Origin: Actinoallomurus spadix
GTDB taxonomy: Bacteria > Actinomycetota > Actinomycetes > Streptosporangiales > Streptosporangiaceae
Direction of reading: 5' to 3'
Length of the DNA: 64,000 nucleotides
Assembly (NCBI RefSeq): GCF_024055725.1
Contig: NZ_JAMXMX010000018.1
Span: 1 to 64,000, forward strand
The translations under genes were made by a program, and so were the position numbers. This document shows, one piece after another, positions 31,334 to 38,516 of the stretch. The notes beneath the pieces are model-generated. The model searched no databases, was not told where the DNA came from, and saw only the letters and a list, made by a program, of their open reading frames with translations. Every line of letters starts with the position of its first letter. The stretch's first letter is position 1.

Positions 31334-32534
31334 GGCGGAGTGCGGGTTTCTCGACGGCGTAGAAGCTGAGCGTCGCCGCCGCCAGGGTCAGGGCGGTGAT
31401 GACGGGGAAGGCGGTGAGGAAGCCGCCGGTGAAGGCGGCGTGGCCGGTGGCGCGGTACCAGGTGACGGACACGGCGAGCTGCCAGAGGAAGACGCCGTAG
31501 GAGACGCGGCCGAGGAAGCGCATGACGCGGTTGCCGAGGATCCGGCGCACGCCGTCGTCGTCCGGTCCGGCGAGGGCGACCGGGGCGGCGAAGAAGGCCG
31601 CGACCAGGCCGTACAGCAGGACGCGCAGCTCCGACGTCCAGGTCGAGTCGAGGGTGACCATGTCGGTGGGGCCGGTGAGCGGGGACGCCGCGACGCAGTA
31701 GAGCACGCCGGCGATCGCCCAGCAGGTGCCCCAGGACTGCGCGATCGTGCGGCAGAAACGGACCGGCGCGGCGGCGCCCGTACGGGCCCAGACGGTCACG
31801 ACGGACAGCGCCATGCCGATCGCGAACCAGGCGAAGTAGCGCGGCACGAACACGCCGAGCTGGACGGACAGGTGCGGCGTGAACATGAAGATCGTGAAGA
31901 CGAACGAGATCGCCGCGTAGACCGCGATGGCCCGGAGCAGCCGCCGGGCCCGTACGCCGGGGTCCTCGCCGCCGCGGCGGGCGTACCGGCCGAGGACGGT
32001 GGCGGTGACGGGCAGCAGCGCGTACCAGGCGGCCTCGACGGTGAGGCTCCACATCTGGCCGAGCCCGGACGGGCCGAGGTACGTGTGCCACCACGGGTGC
32101 GGGTCGTACGTGTAGGTGAGGGTCGCCAGCTTCAGCCAGGTCCACGGGTCGCCGGTGTGACCGGTGAGGATCGTGGCCATCACGAAGACGACGACGAGCC
32201 AGTACGCGGGCAGGATGCGGACGGCGCGCCGCCACAGGAACCGGCCCGTACGGGGCCTGCGGTGGCCGTCGAGCAGCAGGGCGGCGGCCCACGGGCGGTA
32301 GAGGAACAGGCCGGACAGGGTGAAGAACACCGGGACCCCGATTCCGGCCCCGGACAGGAGCCAGGCCGTCGGGTCGTTCCGGAAGGTGTGGCCCGTGTCG
32401 GCGGCGACGTGGAAGACGAGGACCGCGAGCGCGGCGACGGCCCGGACGCCGTCCAGGGCGTCCTGGTGGCCGGAGATCCTGGGCAGGCCGGTGGGCGGGT
32501 CCGGCGTCCGCTCCTCGGCGCGCGTCGCGGTCAT
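31314..32534 (-). CDS. Membrane acyltransferase 3 family protein
   Basis: 406 residues from ATG 32534, which overlaps the methyltransferase stop. About ten helices are visible. The start 'LDGVRAVAALAVLVFHVAAD' has the Arg and His typical of acyltransferase-3 (OafA-like) proteins, followed by 'VPVFFTLSGLFLYRPW' and 'WSLTVEAAWYALLP'. These proteins transfer O-acyl groups to envelope glycans or secreted metabolites. The methyltransferase upstream on the same strand is probably cotranscribed and may modify the same molecule. It converges on the nitroreductase gene. Confidence 0.9.
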   Translation of the reverse strand: MTATRAEERTPDPPTGLPRISGHQDALDGVRAVAALAVLVFHVAADTGHTFRNDPTAWLLSGAGIGVPVFFTLSGLFLYRPWAAALLLDGHRRPRTGRFLWRRAVRILPAYWLVVVFVMATILTGHTGDPWTWLKLATLTYTYDPHPWWHTYLGPSGLGQMWSLTVEAAWYALLPVTATVLGRYARRGGEDPGVRARRLLRAIAVYAAISFVFTIFMFTPHLSVQLGVFVPRYFAWFAIGMALSVVTVWARTGAAAPVRFCRTIAQSWGTCWAIAGVLYCVAASPLTGPTDMVTLDSTWTSELRVLLYGLVAAFFAAPVALAGPDDDGVRRILGNRVMRFLGRVSYGVFLWQLAVSVTWYRATGHAAFTGGFLTAFPVITALTLAAATLSFYAVEKPALRLTRRRR

Positions 32535-33268
32535 GGCATCTTGCGCAGCACCAGGAGGAGGTTCCAGGTGAGGAACTCCCGGACGCCGGGGACGCGGATG
32601 ACGGGGGCGGCCCAGCCGGGGAGGTAGCGCGGCGCCGCCGCCTCGACCGTGACGTCCGCGCGGCGGCGGGCCCAGGCGAGGGCGGCGCCGACGGAGACGG
32701 GGTGGAGGCTGTGGCCGTACCGGTTCTTGGGCGGCCGGCCGTACGACCGTTCGTACCGCCGGGCGGCCCGGTGCCCGCCGAGGTAGTGCCAGGGCGAGGT
32801 CTCGTGGCCGCCCCAGGGCGACAGCCAGTTGGTGAAGGCGAGGAACACGACCCCGCCGGGGCGGACGACCCGGATCATCTCGGCGCCCATCCGCCAGGGG
32901 TCGGGCACGTGCTCCAGGACGTTCGAGGAGAAGCACACGTCGACCGAGCCGGTGGCGAGCGGCAGGCTCAGCGCCGTGCCGAGGACGGTGCCGGGCGGGG
33001 GCGGGCCGTGGAGGGTGAGCTCTCCGGCGTCGCACTCGACGCCGACGCAGCGGGCGCCCGCGTCCCGCAGCGCGGTGGTGAAGAACCCGGGGCCGCTGCC
33101 GACGTCCGCGACCGTCGCGCCGTCCAGGGCGGCGTACCGGCCGAGCTGGGCGACGGTGTCGGCGGCCAGCAGGCGGTAGAAGCCCTCCGGGTCGGACTGC
33201 TCGTCGCGGAAGGCGCGTAGCAGGCGCACCGAGCGGGCGAGCGTCGCGCGGTGGGGGACGGGCGGCAC
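32531..33268 (-). CDS. Class I SAM-dependent methyltransferase
   Basis: 245 residues from GTG 33268, chosen because GGAGGT lies five bases upstream; an upstream frame to GTG 33325 lacks a good site. Motif I is 'VADVGSGPGFFTTAL' (about 53-67), 'GVECDAGELTL' supplies the acidic residue of motif II, and 'DVCFSSNVLEHVPDPW' with 'RVVRPGGVVFLAF' gives motifs III-IV. The C-terminal portion (about 155-245) contains 'WLSPWGGHETSPWHYLGG' and looks like a lipid or glycan methyltransferase, but the acceptor is unknown. It is followed by the acyltransferase with a 4-base overlap. Confidence 0.86.
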   Translation of the reverse strand: MPPVPHRATLARSVRLLRAFRDEQSDPEGFYRLLAADTVAQLGRYAALDGATVADVGSGPGFFTTALRDAGARCVGVECDAGELTLHGPPPPGTVLGTALSLPLATGSVDVCFSSNVLEHVPDPWRMGAEMIRVVRPGGVVFLAFTNWLSPWGGHETSPWHYLGGHRAARRYERSYGRPPKNRYGHSLHPVSVGAALAWARRRADVTVEAAAPRYLPGWAAPVIRVPGVREFLTWNLLLVLRKMP

Positions 33269-33398
33269 GGGGGACCTCCGGGACGGCGAGGCGGTAATCC
33301 TACGCCTCGGTAACGTACTCATCACAGCAGCTCAGCCCAAGGGTGCATTGCCCCTTTTGTCCTCTACGATGCGGTGCACGTCGAGCGGGAGGTCAATT

Positions 33399-34442
33399 GT
33401 GCGGCGCAATGTCGGATTGGTCCTGGTCGGAGTCGCGGCGTTCTTCCTCGCCCTCGGCGCGCTCGTGCGGTTCTACGTCGCGGATCAGGTGATCGCCGCC
33501 CCGGCGAACTTCTTCCAGCAGTCGACGCTGGAGGCGACCGGCGCCTCGTACCTCGACACCGCCACCCTCAAGATGCGCACGGGCGCGCACCTGCGGGCGG
33601 TGAACACCGTCCGCGGCGACGCGCGCGCCGCCACCCACAAGATCGCCGTGTGGGACTCCTTCACCTCCATCGAGGACCCGGCGACGAGGAAGAGCATCGA
33701 GATCCAGCAGCAGCGCGCCGCCTTCGACCGCCGGACCGGGACGCTCCACAACACCAAGGGCGCCTCGGTGGGCGGCGACACCGGCGTCCGGCAGTCCGGG
33801 ATCGGGACGTTCTGGCCGATCGGCGTGAAGAAGCACTCCTACCCGTACTTCGACCTCTCGACGAAGCGGACCTGGCCCGCGGTCTTCGCGGGGGAGGAGC
33901 GCGTCCAGAAGATCAAGACCTACCGCTTCGTCCAGCGGATCCCGCCGACCGTCACCGAGTCCGTCAAGGGCGGGCTGCCCGCCGCGCTGCTGAAGGTGAA
34001 GAACCCCGAGAAGCTCTCCGGCTATGACAAGAAGACCGGGAACGTCGCCGTCGACCGTGTCTACGACGCGACCGTGACGCTGTGGGTGGACCCGCGCACA
34101 GGCGGCCAGGTGAGCCAGGAGCAGCGGGTACGGACCACGCTGCGCACTAGAGACGGCGTAGACCGGCTCGTCGCCGCCGACCTGGACCTGAAGATGACCG
34201 ATGCGAGCCAGAAGGCCCTCGCCGAGGTGAACAAGGATCAGGCGCTGAAGATCGCGGCGTTCCGGACGGTCGTGCCGATCGGCGGCGCCGTCCTCGGCCT
34301 CGTCCTGCTCGTCGTCGGGCTCGTGCTGGCGATCCCCGGCCGCCAGACCATCATTCCGCTGCCGGAGTCCGCCGAGGGCGCCGCGGGCACGACGAAGGCG
34401 GACGGCCCGAGCCGGGCCGTCCGCCCCCGATCCGGGAACTGA
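33399..34442 (+). CDS. DUF3068 (PorA-family-like) membrane protein
   Basis: 347 residues, GTG 33399 six bases behind GGGAGG. A membrane helix at about 5-25 (VGLVLVGVAAFFLALGALV) and another at about 290-313 enclose an external domain with repeated 'KSIEIQQQRAAFDRRTGTL', 'YPYFDLSTKRTW' and 'YRFVQRIPPTV' segments. This is the DUF3068 plan, widespread in actinobacteria and sometimes annotated as porin PorA-like. Function is not settled; an envelope role is likely. The final codons contain a 12-base-arm hairpin that may terminate this gene and the convergent M1 peptidase, only 2 bases apart. Confidence 0.88.
   Translation: MRRNVGLVLVGVAAFFLALGALVRFYVADQVIAAPANFFQQSTLEATGASYLDTATLKMRTGAHLRAVNTVRGDARAATHKIAVWDSFTSIEDPATRKSIEIQQQRAAFDRRTGTLHNTKGASVGGDTGVRQSGIGTFWPIGVKKHSYPYFDLSTKRTWPAVFAGEERVQKIKTYRFVQRIPPTVTESVKGGLPAALLKVKNPEKLSGYDKKTGNVAVDRVYDATVTLWVDPRTGGQVSQEQRVRTTLRTRDGVDRLVAADLDLKMTDASQKALAEVNKDQALKIAAFRTVVPIGGAVLGLVLLVVGLVLAIPGRQTIIPLPESAEGAAGTTKADGPSRAVRPRSGN
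34397..34425. terminator. Bidirectional hairpin inside a coding 3' end
   Basis: Arms of 12 bases, perfectly complementary, flank GAGCC within the last 18 codons of the DUF3068 gene. The convergent M1 peptidase gene ends 2 bases after the DUF3068 stop, leaving no other room for a terminator. The hairpin could stop transcription from both sides. Confidence 0.6.
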
Positions 34443-34444
34443 AC

Positions 34445-35818
34445 TCAGCCGTCGATGCGGTGCTGCGTCCAGAAGGACGTCAGGTCGGTCGAGGTCGCGG
34501 CCTGGGCCGCCGCCTTGAACTCCGCCGTCGTCGACACGCCGTACCAGTGCGACTGCGCGTAGGTGCGCAGCAGGTTCGTCATCGCCGTCGTTCCGATCAG
34601 CCGGCGCAGGTCGTGGAGCGCGCACTTGCCGTAGCCGTACACGACCGTGCTGTACCGGCTGGAGTGCGCGTCCCAGTACGCCATCGAGTTGGTGATCTTC
34701 TCGGCGGACGACGCCCAGGAGACGTTGCTCCAGCAGCCCGAGCCGCTCAGGCCCTGGTACAGGTCCGTGGAGTAGTCGGCGAACGCCTCGTCCAGCCACG
34801 GGCTGGTGTACTCGTCGTCGCCGACGATGCCGTACCACCACTGGTGCGCCAGCTCGTGCGCGAGCGCCGTGGAGCTGACCAGGTCCAGGACGAAGCCGGG
34901 GTACTCCATGCCGCCGAACCAGTACCCGTTGTCCAGGACGACGTCGACCTCGCCGTACGGGAAGGCGCCGAACCGCCCGCTGTGCGCGTCGACCGCCGAC
35001 TTCGCCGTGCTCAGCATCGAGTTCGCCGAGCTCGAGCCGATCGAGCTCACCCGGTAGACGTTGATCTTCACGCCGTTCGGCGAGGTGCCGGACACGAGGC
35101 TGAACGGCCCGGCCGCCCAGGCGAAGTCGCGGACCTTCGCCGCGGTCGCCGTCGTGACGGTACGGCCGGAGGAGCCGGGCGTGTCCACCGACGTGCCGGT
35201 CGCCGGGACACTGATCGAACTCGGGTGATCCAGTGTGACCTTGAAATCACCGGCGAGGGTGTAGAACGACTCGCCGTTGTTCGTGTACGGGTCCAGGTGC
35301 CAGCCCGACCCGTCGCGTACGGCCAGGACCGGCAGGGCGTTGCCGAGGAAGTTGTACGACCCGTCGCGGCCGAACCGGTCGATGCCGCTCGGGACGACGA
35401 TGCTCAGGTCGAACCCGATCGAGCCGCTCTGCCCCTGGTTCAGCGCGCTCGGGAGGGTCACCTTCAGCGCCGTGCAGCCGACCTCGAGGGAGCCGGCGGT
35501 GCCGCCGGTCACGTTCGAGACCGTGATGGGCGTCGACGGGCAGCTGCCGTGGTAGTTGTCCCACAGCCGCAGGTACACCTCGGTGAGCGGGGTGGCCGAG
35601 GCGTTCGTGAAGCTCACGCTCTCGTGCCCGGTCCAGGTGGAGCCGCTGGAGTTGCTGGTCAGGCTGACCGTGTACGACGGCGTCGCCGGCGTCCGTACGG
35701 AGTCCGCGAGGGCGGCGGACGGGGCGGACGGGGCGGTCGGGGACGCGGCGTGGGCCGCGCCGAGCGGGGTCAGCGCGGTCGCCGCCGAGGCGACCAGCGC
35801 GAGCAAGGCCTTCTTCAA
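34445..35818 (-). CDS. Secreted M1 family metallopeptidase
   Basis: 457 residues. The start is TTG 35818, six bases behind AGGAG. Residues 1-24 form a Sec signal peptide ending Ala-His-Ala. The zinc site is H-E-L-A-H (about 319-323) followed 18 residues later by the third ligand Glu in 'WLDEAFADYS', i.e. HExxH-x18-E. 'WFGGMEYPGFV' upstream replaces the GAMEN exopeptidase motif (GGMEYP). It is shorter than full aminopeptidase N, lacking the C-terminal helical domain, as are several secreted actinobacterial M1 enzymes. It probably cuts extracellular peptides. A gene for an M4 protease lies upstream on the same strand, separated by a hairpin. Confidence 0.92.
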   Translation of the reverse strand: MKKALLALVASAATALTPLGAAHAASPTAPSAPSAALADSVRTPATPSYTVSLTSNSSGSTWTGHESVSFTNASATPLTEVYLRLWDNYHGSCPSTPITVSNVTGGTAGSLEVGCTALKVTLPSALNQGQSGSIGFDLSIVVPSGIDRFGRDGSYNFLGNALPVLAVRDGSGWHLDPYTNNGESFYTLAGDFKVTLDHPSSISVPATGTSVDTPGSSGRTVTTATAAKVRDFAWAAGPFSLVSGTSPNGVKINVYRVSSIGSSSANSMLSTAKSAVDAHSGRFGAFPYGEVDVVLDNGYWFGGMEYPGFVLDLVSSTALAHELAHQWWYGIVGDDEYTSPWLDEAFADYSTDLYQGLSGSGCWSNVSWASSAEKITNSMAYWDAHSSRYSTVVYGYGKCALHDLRRLIGTTAMTNLLRTYAQSHWYGVSTTAEFKAAAQAATSTDLTSFWTQHRIDG

Positions 35819-35840
35819 GGAGAACTCCTGGTGATGGAGA

Positions 35841-35869
35841 GGGCCCCGCGCGCCGTACGCGCGGGGCCC
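35841..35869 (-). terminator. Terminator hairpin after M4 protease gene
   Basis: GGGCCCCGCGCG and its exact complement flank CCGTA, 14 bases after the M4 stop codon on the minus strand. It lies between two tandem secreted-protease genes, so they are probably separate transcription units. Confidence 0.75.
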
Positions 35870-35882
35870 CGATGGATCACGG

Positions 35883-38357
35883 TCAGGATGCGTTGATGGC
35901 GACGTCGTCGATCGTGAAGCTCGTCTGCAGGCCCGAGTCCTCGGTGCCGCTGAACGATAGCGTCACGGTCTGGCCCGCGTAGGACGACACGTCGAAGGTC
36001 TTCTGCGTGTATCCGGACGCGGCGTCGACGTTGCTGTAGGTGGCCAGCGTCGTGCTGCCGACCTTGACCGTCAGCTTGTCGTAGACGGTGCTGCCGGTCT
36101 CGCTCGTGTCGATGTGCAGCCAGAAGCTGAGCGAGGCCGTGCAGCCGGACGGGATCGTCACCGACTGGGTGGCGCTGTCGGTGTGGGTGGTGCCGTACCC
36201 GTCGAGGTAGGCGAAGTAGCTGCCCGAGTGCGGGCTCTCACCGCTGCCGCTGGTGGACACGACGCCGGAGGTGGTCGTCCACGGTGAGGTGCCGCTCTCG
36301 AACCCGCCGTTGCTCACCTTGTTGCCGGACGAGGAGCACCCGCCGCCGACCGGGTTCACCGTCCACGTGAACGTCGTGGTGCCGGTCGCCCCGGAGGTGT
36401 TCTTCGCCGTCACGGTGACCGAGGAGGTCCCGGCCGTCGTGGGCGTCCCGGAGATCAGGCCGGAGGAGGAGTTGATCGACAGCCCGGCGGGCAGGCCCGT
36501 CGCGCTGTAGGTCAGCGTCTGCCCGGCCGGGTCGGTGGCCTTGATCTGCAGGCTCGCCGCCGTGCCGACCGTGCTCGTCTGGTTGCCGGGGTTGGTCACC
36601 GACGGGCCGCCGGGCTGGCCGGAGCAGGTGCCGGGGACCGGGTCGGAGCCGGTGACGCTGACCGCCGCCCAGGCGGCGTCCACGGTGTTGTACTCGGTGC
36701 AGTGCGCGCCGTACAGGTCGGCGGCGGCCTTCAGCGAGTCGGTCCGCGCCCGTGAGTAGTTCTCACTGCTGCTGGCGTACGACGCGAGCGCCTTGTACCA
36801 GATCTTGCCGGCCTTGTCGTTGCCGATGCCGGTGACCGTGGAGTTGTTGCACGTCGGGCTGTTGCCGTACCCGTGGTTGCCGCTGCCGACGGCCAGCAGG
36901 AAGAACCAGTGGGCCAGTGGGCCGAGCGAGTAGTGCGGGTCCAGCGAGCCGTTGCCGCTCGTGTAGCAGTTCGGCGAGGTGCCGTCGAGCGAGGGCTGGT
37001 ACATGTACCGCAACGGCTTGTTGGTGCCGTCGATGTTGATCAGCTCGCCCATCGTGTAGTCGGGCGTGTCCTTGGCGTTGTTCGCGTAGAACTCCACCAT
37101 GGTGCCGAAGATGTCGCTGGTGCCCTCGTTCATGCCGCCGGTCTCGCCGTTCTCACCCCAGCCGGTGAGCGCGCCGCTGACGCCGTGGCTCATCTCGTGG
37201 CCGGCGACGTCGATCTCGACGAGGGGTCGGGAGTTCCCGGACCCGTCGCCGTACGTCATCTGGGAGCCGTCCCAGAACGCGTTGACGTAGGCGTTGCCGT
37301 AGTGCGTACGGGACGGCACGCCGCGGCCGTCGCCGAAGATGCCGTTGCGGCCCTGGACGTTCTTGAAGTAGTCGAACGTCTTCGCCGCGCCGTAGTGCGC
37401 GTCGACGCCGGCCGACGCCGCGTCGCTGTTCGTCCCGTTGCCGAACGTCCCGGTCGAGTTGCTGAACGTCGTCCCGGTGCCGCTCGTCGCGTGGTTCAGG
37501 TTGGTGGTGTACCCGTTGCCGTGCGACGGGTCCTTCATCGACCAGGTGCTGCCGGACTGCGTCAGGTCGATCGACACCGTGCCGCTGTAGATCGAGTTGC
37601 CGGTGCCCGCGGTGAGGGCACTGACACCCCCGCCCGGCGCGGCCTTGGCGCGGGCTTCGGCGGCGCGCTGCTGCGCCGGCGACAGGAACGTGTCGATCTC
37701 GTCCCGCGTGGTCACGACCTTGCCCTTGGTCGTGTCGACCAGGACGTGCAGGACGCTCGGCGTACGGTCGGCGCGCACGCCGCGTACGACGGTCTCCCAC
37801 ACCAGCTGGGAGGACCGGCCGGTGGCCCACACGGCCAGGTGCGGCGTGCCGACCGAGGACACCGTGCCGGCCAGCTGCGCGCGCGAGGTGCGGGCCGCGT
37901 CGGCGGCGGCGACGTGCGGCGTCGTGGACACGGCCGCGGCGGGGGTGGCCGTGTTCAGCGCGCGGTACGCGCCACCGGGCTTGAGGTGGACGATGAGGTC
38001 GCCGCCGTAGACCGGCAGGCCGTGGAACGTCCGGTCGAACCGCACGTCGGCCGCGCCGTTCTCGGCGACCACGACCGTACGCGGCGTGAAGGCGTCACCC
38101 GACTTCACGTGCCCGGCGCTCTTGTGCGCCGCGAGGGCCTTGCGGGCGTCGGCGACGACCTTGTCGCGGGTGGAGGGGGACGGGTCGACCGTGAAGTCGT
38201 TCGGCGTGAACCCCGAACGCCCCGCCGGCTGCGGTTGGGCGGGGGCCTTCGCGGGAACCTGGGACGGGGCGGCGGTGACGGCCGGAGCCGTCAGCAGTCC
38301 GCCTGCGACGGCGATGACGGCCGTGGCCGACACCGTCGCGATGCGTCGTTTGGACAT
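35883..38357 (-). CDS. Secreted M4 (thermolysin-like) metallopeptidase with Ig and C-terminal binding domain
   Basis: 824 residues. A signal peptide covers about 1-30. The propeptide has FTP-like sequence (FTPNDFTVDPSPS, SAGHVKSGDAF). The catalytic domain shows H-E-M-S-H (about 387-391) and the third ligand Glu in 'GGMNEGTSDIFGTMVE', plus 'HYSLGPLAHWFFLLA' with the proton-donor histidine. A putative Ig (He_PIG) domain follows ('QTLTYSATGLPAGLSINSSSGLISGTP'), then a jelly-roll-like domain at the C-terminus ('NGGFESGTSPW'...'SFTIDDVAI'), which may bind substrate. ATG 38357 was chosen because it gives the signal peptide. A broad extracellular endoprotease is expected. Confidence 0.92.
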   Translation of the reverse strand: MSKRRIATVSATAVIAVAGGLLTAPAVTAAPSQVPAKAPAQPQPAGRSGFTPNDFTVDPSPSTRDKVVADARKALAAHKSAGHVKSGDAFTPRTVVVAENGAADVRFDRTFHGLPVYGGDLIVHLKPGGAYRALNTATPAAAVSTTPHVAAADAARTSRAQLAGTVSSVGTPHLAVWATGRSSQLVWETVVRGVRADRTPSVLHVLVDTTKGKVVTTRDEIDTFLSPAQQRAAEARAKAAPGGGVSALTAGTGNSIYSGTVSIDLTQSGSTWSMKDPSHGNGYTTNLNHATSGTGTTFSNSTGTFGNGTNSDAASAGVDAHYGAAKTFDYFKNVQGRNGIFGDGRGVPSRTHYGNAYVNAFWDGSQMTYGDGSGNSRPLVEIDVAGHEMSHGVSGALTGWGENGETGGMNEGTSDIFGTMVEFYANNAKDTPDYTMGELINIDGTNKPLRYMYQPSLDGTSPNCYTSGNGSLDPHYSLGPLAHWFFLLAVGSGNHGYGNSPTCNNSTVTGIGNDKAGKIWYKALASYASSSENYSRARTDSLKAAADLYGAHCTEYNTVDAAWAAVSVTGSDPVPGTCSGQPGGPSVTNPGNQTSTVGTAASLQIKATDPAGQTLTYSATGLPAGLSINSSSGLISGTPTTAGTSSVTVTAKNTSGATGTTTFTWTVNPVGGGCSSSGNKVSNGGFESGTSPWTTTSGVVSTSGSGESPHSGSYFAYLDGYGTTHTDSATQSVTIPSGCTASLSFWLHIDTSETGSTVYDKLTVKVGSTTLATYSNVDAASGYTQKTFDVSSYAGQTVTLSFSGTEDSGLQTSFTIDDVAINAS

Positions 38358-38516
38358 GAGCGGAGAAATCCTTTCGCCAAGGGGGTGGGCCCGCGTCATC
38401 GCGGGCAGGCGGAAGGTGCAGGGTCTCGGCCCACCGGGGTGCGGAGGACCTTGTGGCAGAGTGTCCGATTCCGAGAAGAAGGTGAGAAGACTCTTCACGC
38501 AGCCGTAGGGAAATCC

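Noticed and set aside
33269-33325. Upstream start of the methyltransferase gene
   Set aside because: The 19 extra residues are Arg/Ser/Pro-rich and have no ribosome binding site, whereas GTG 33268 has GGAGGT.
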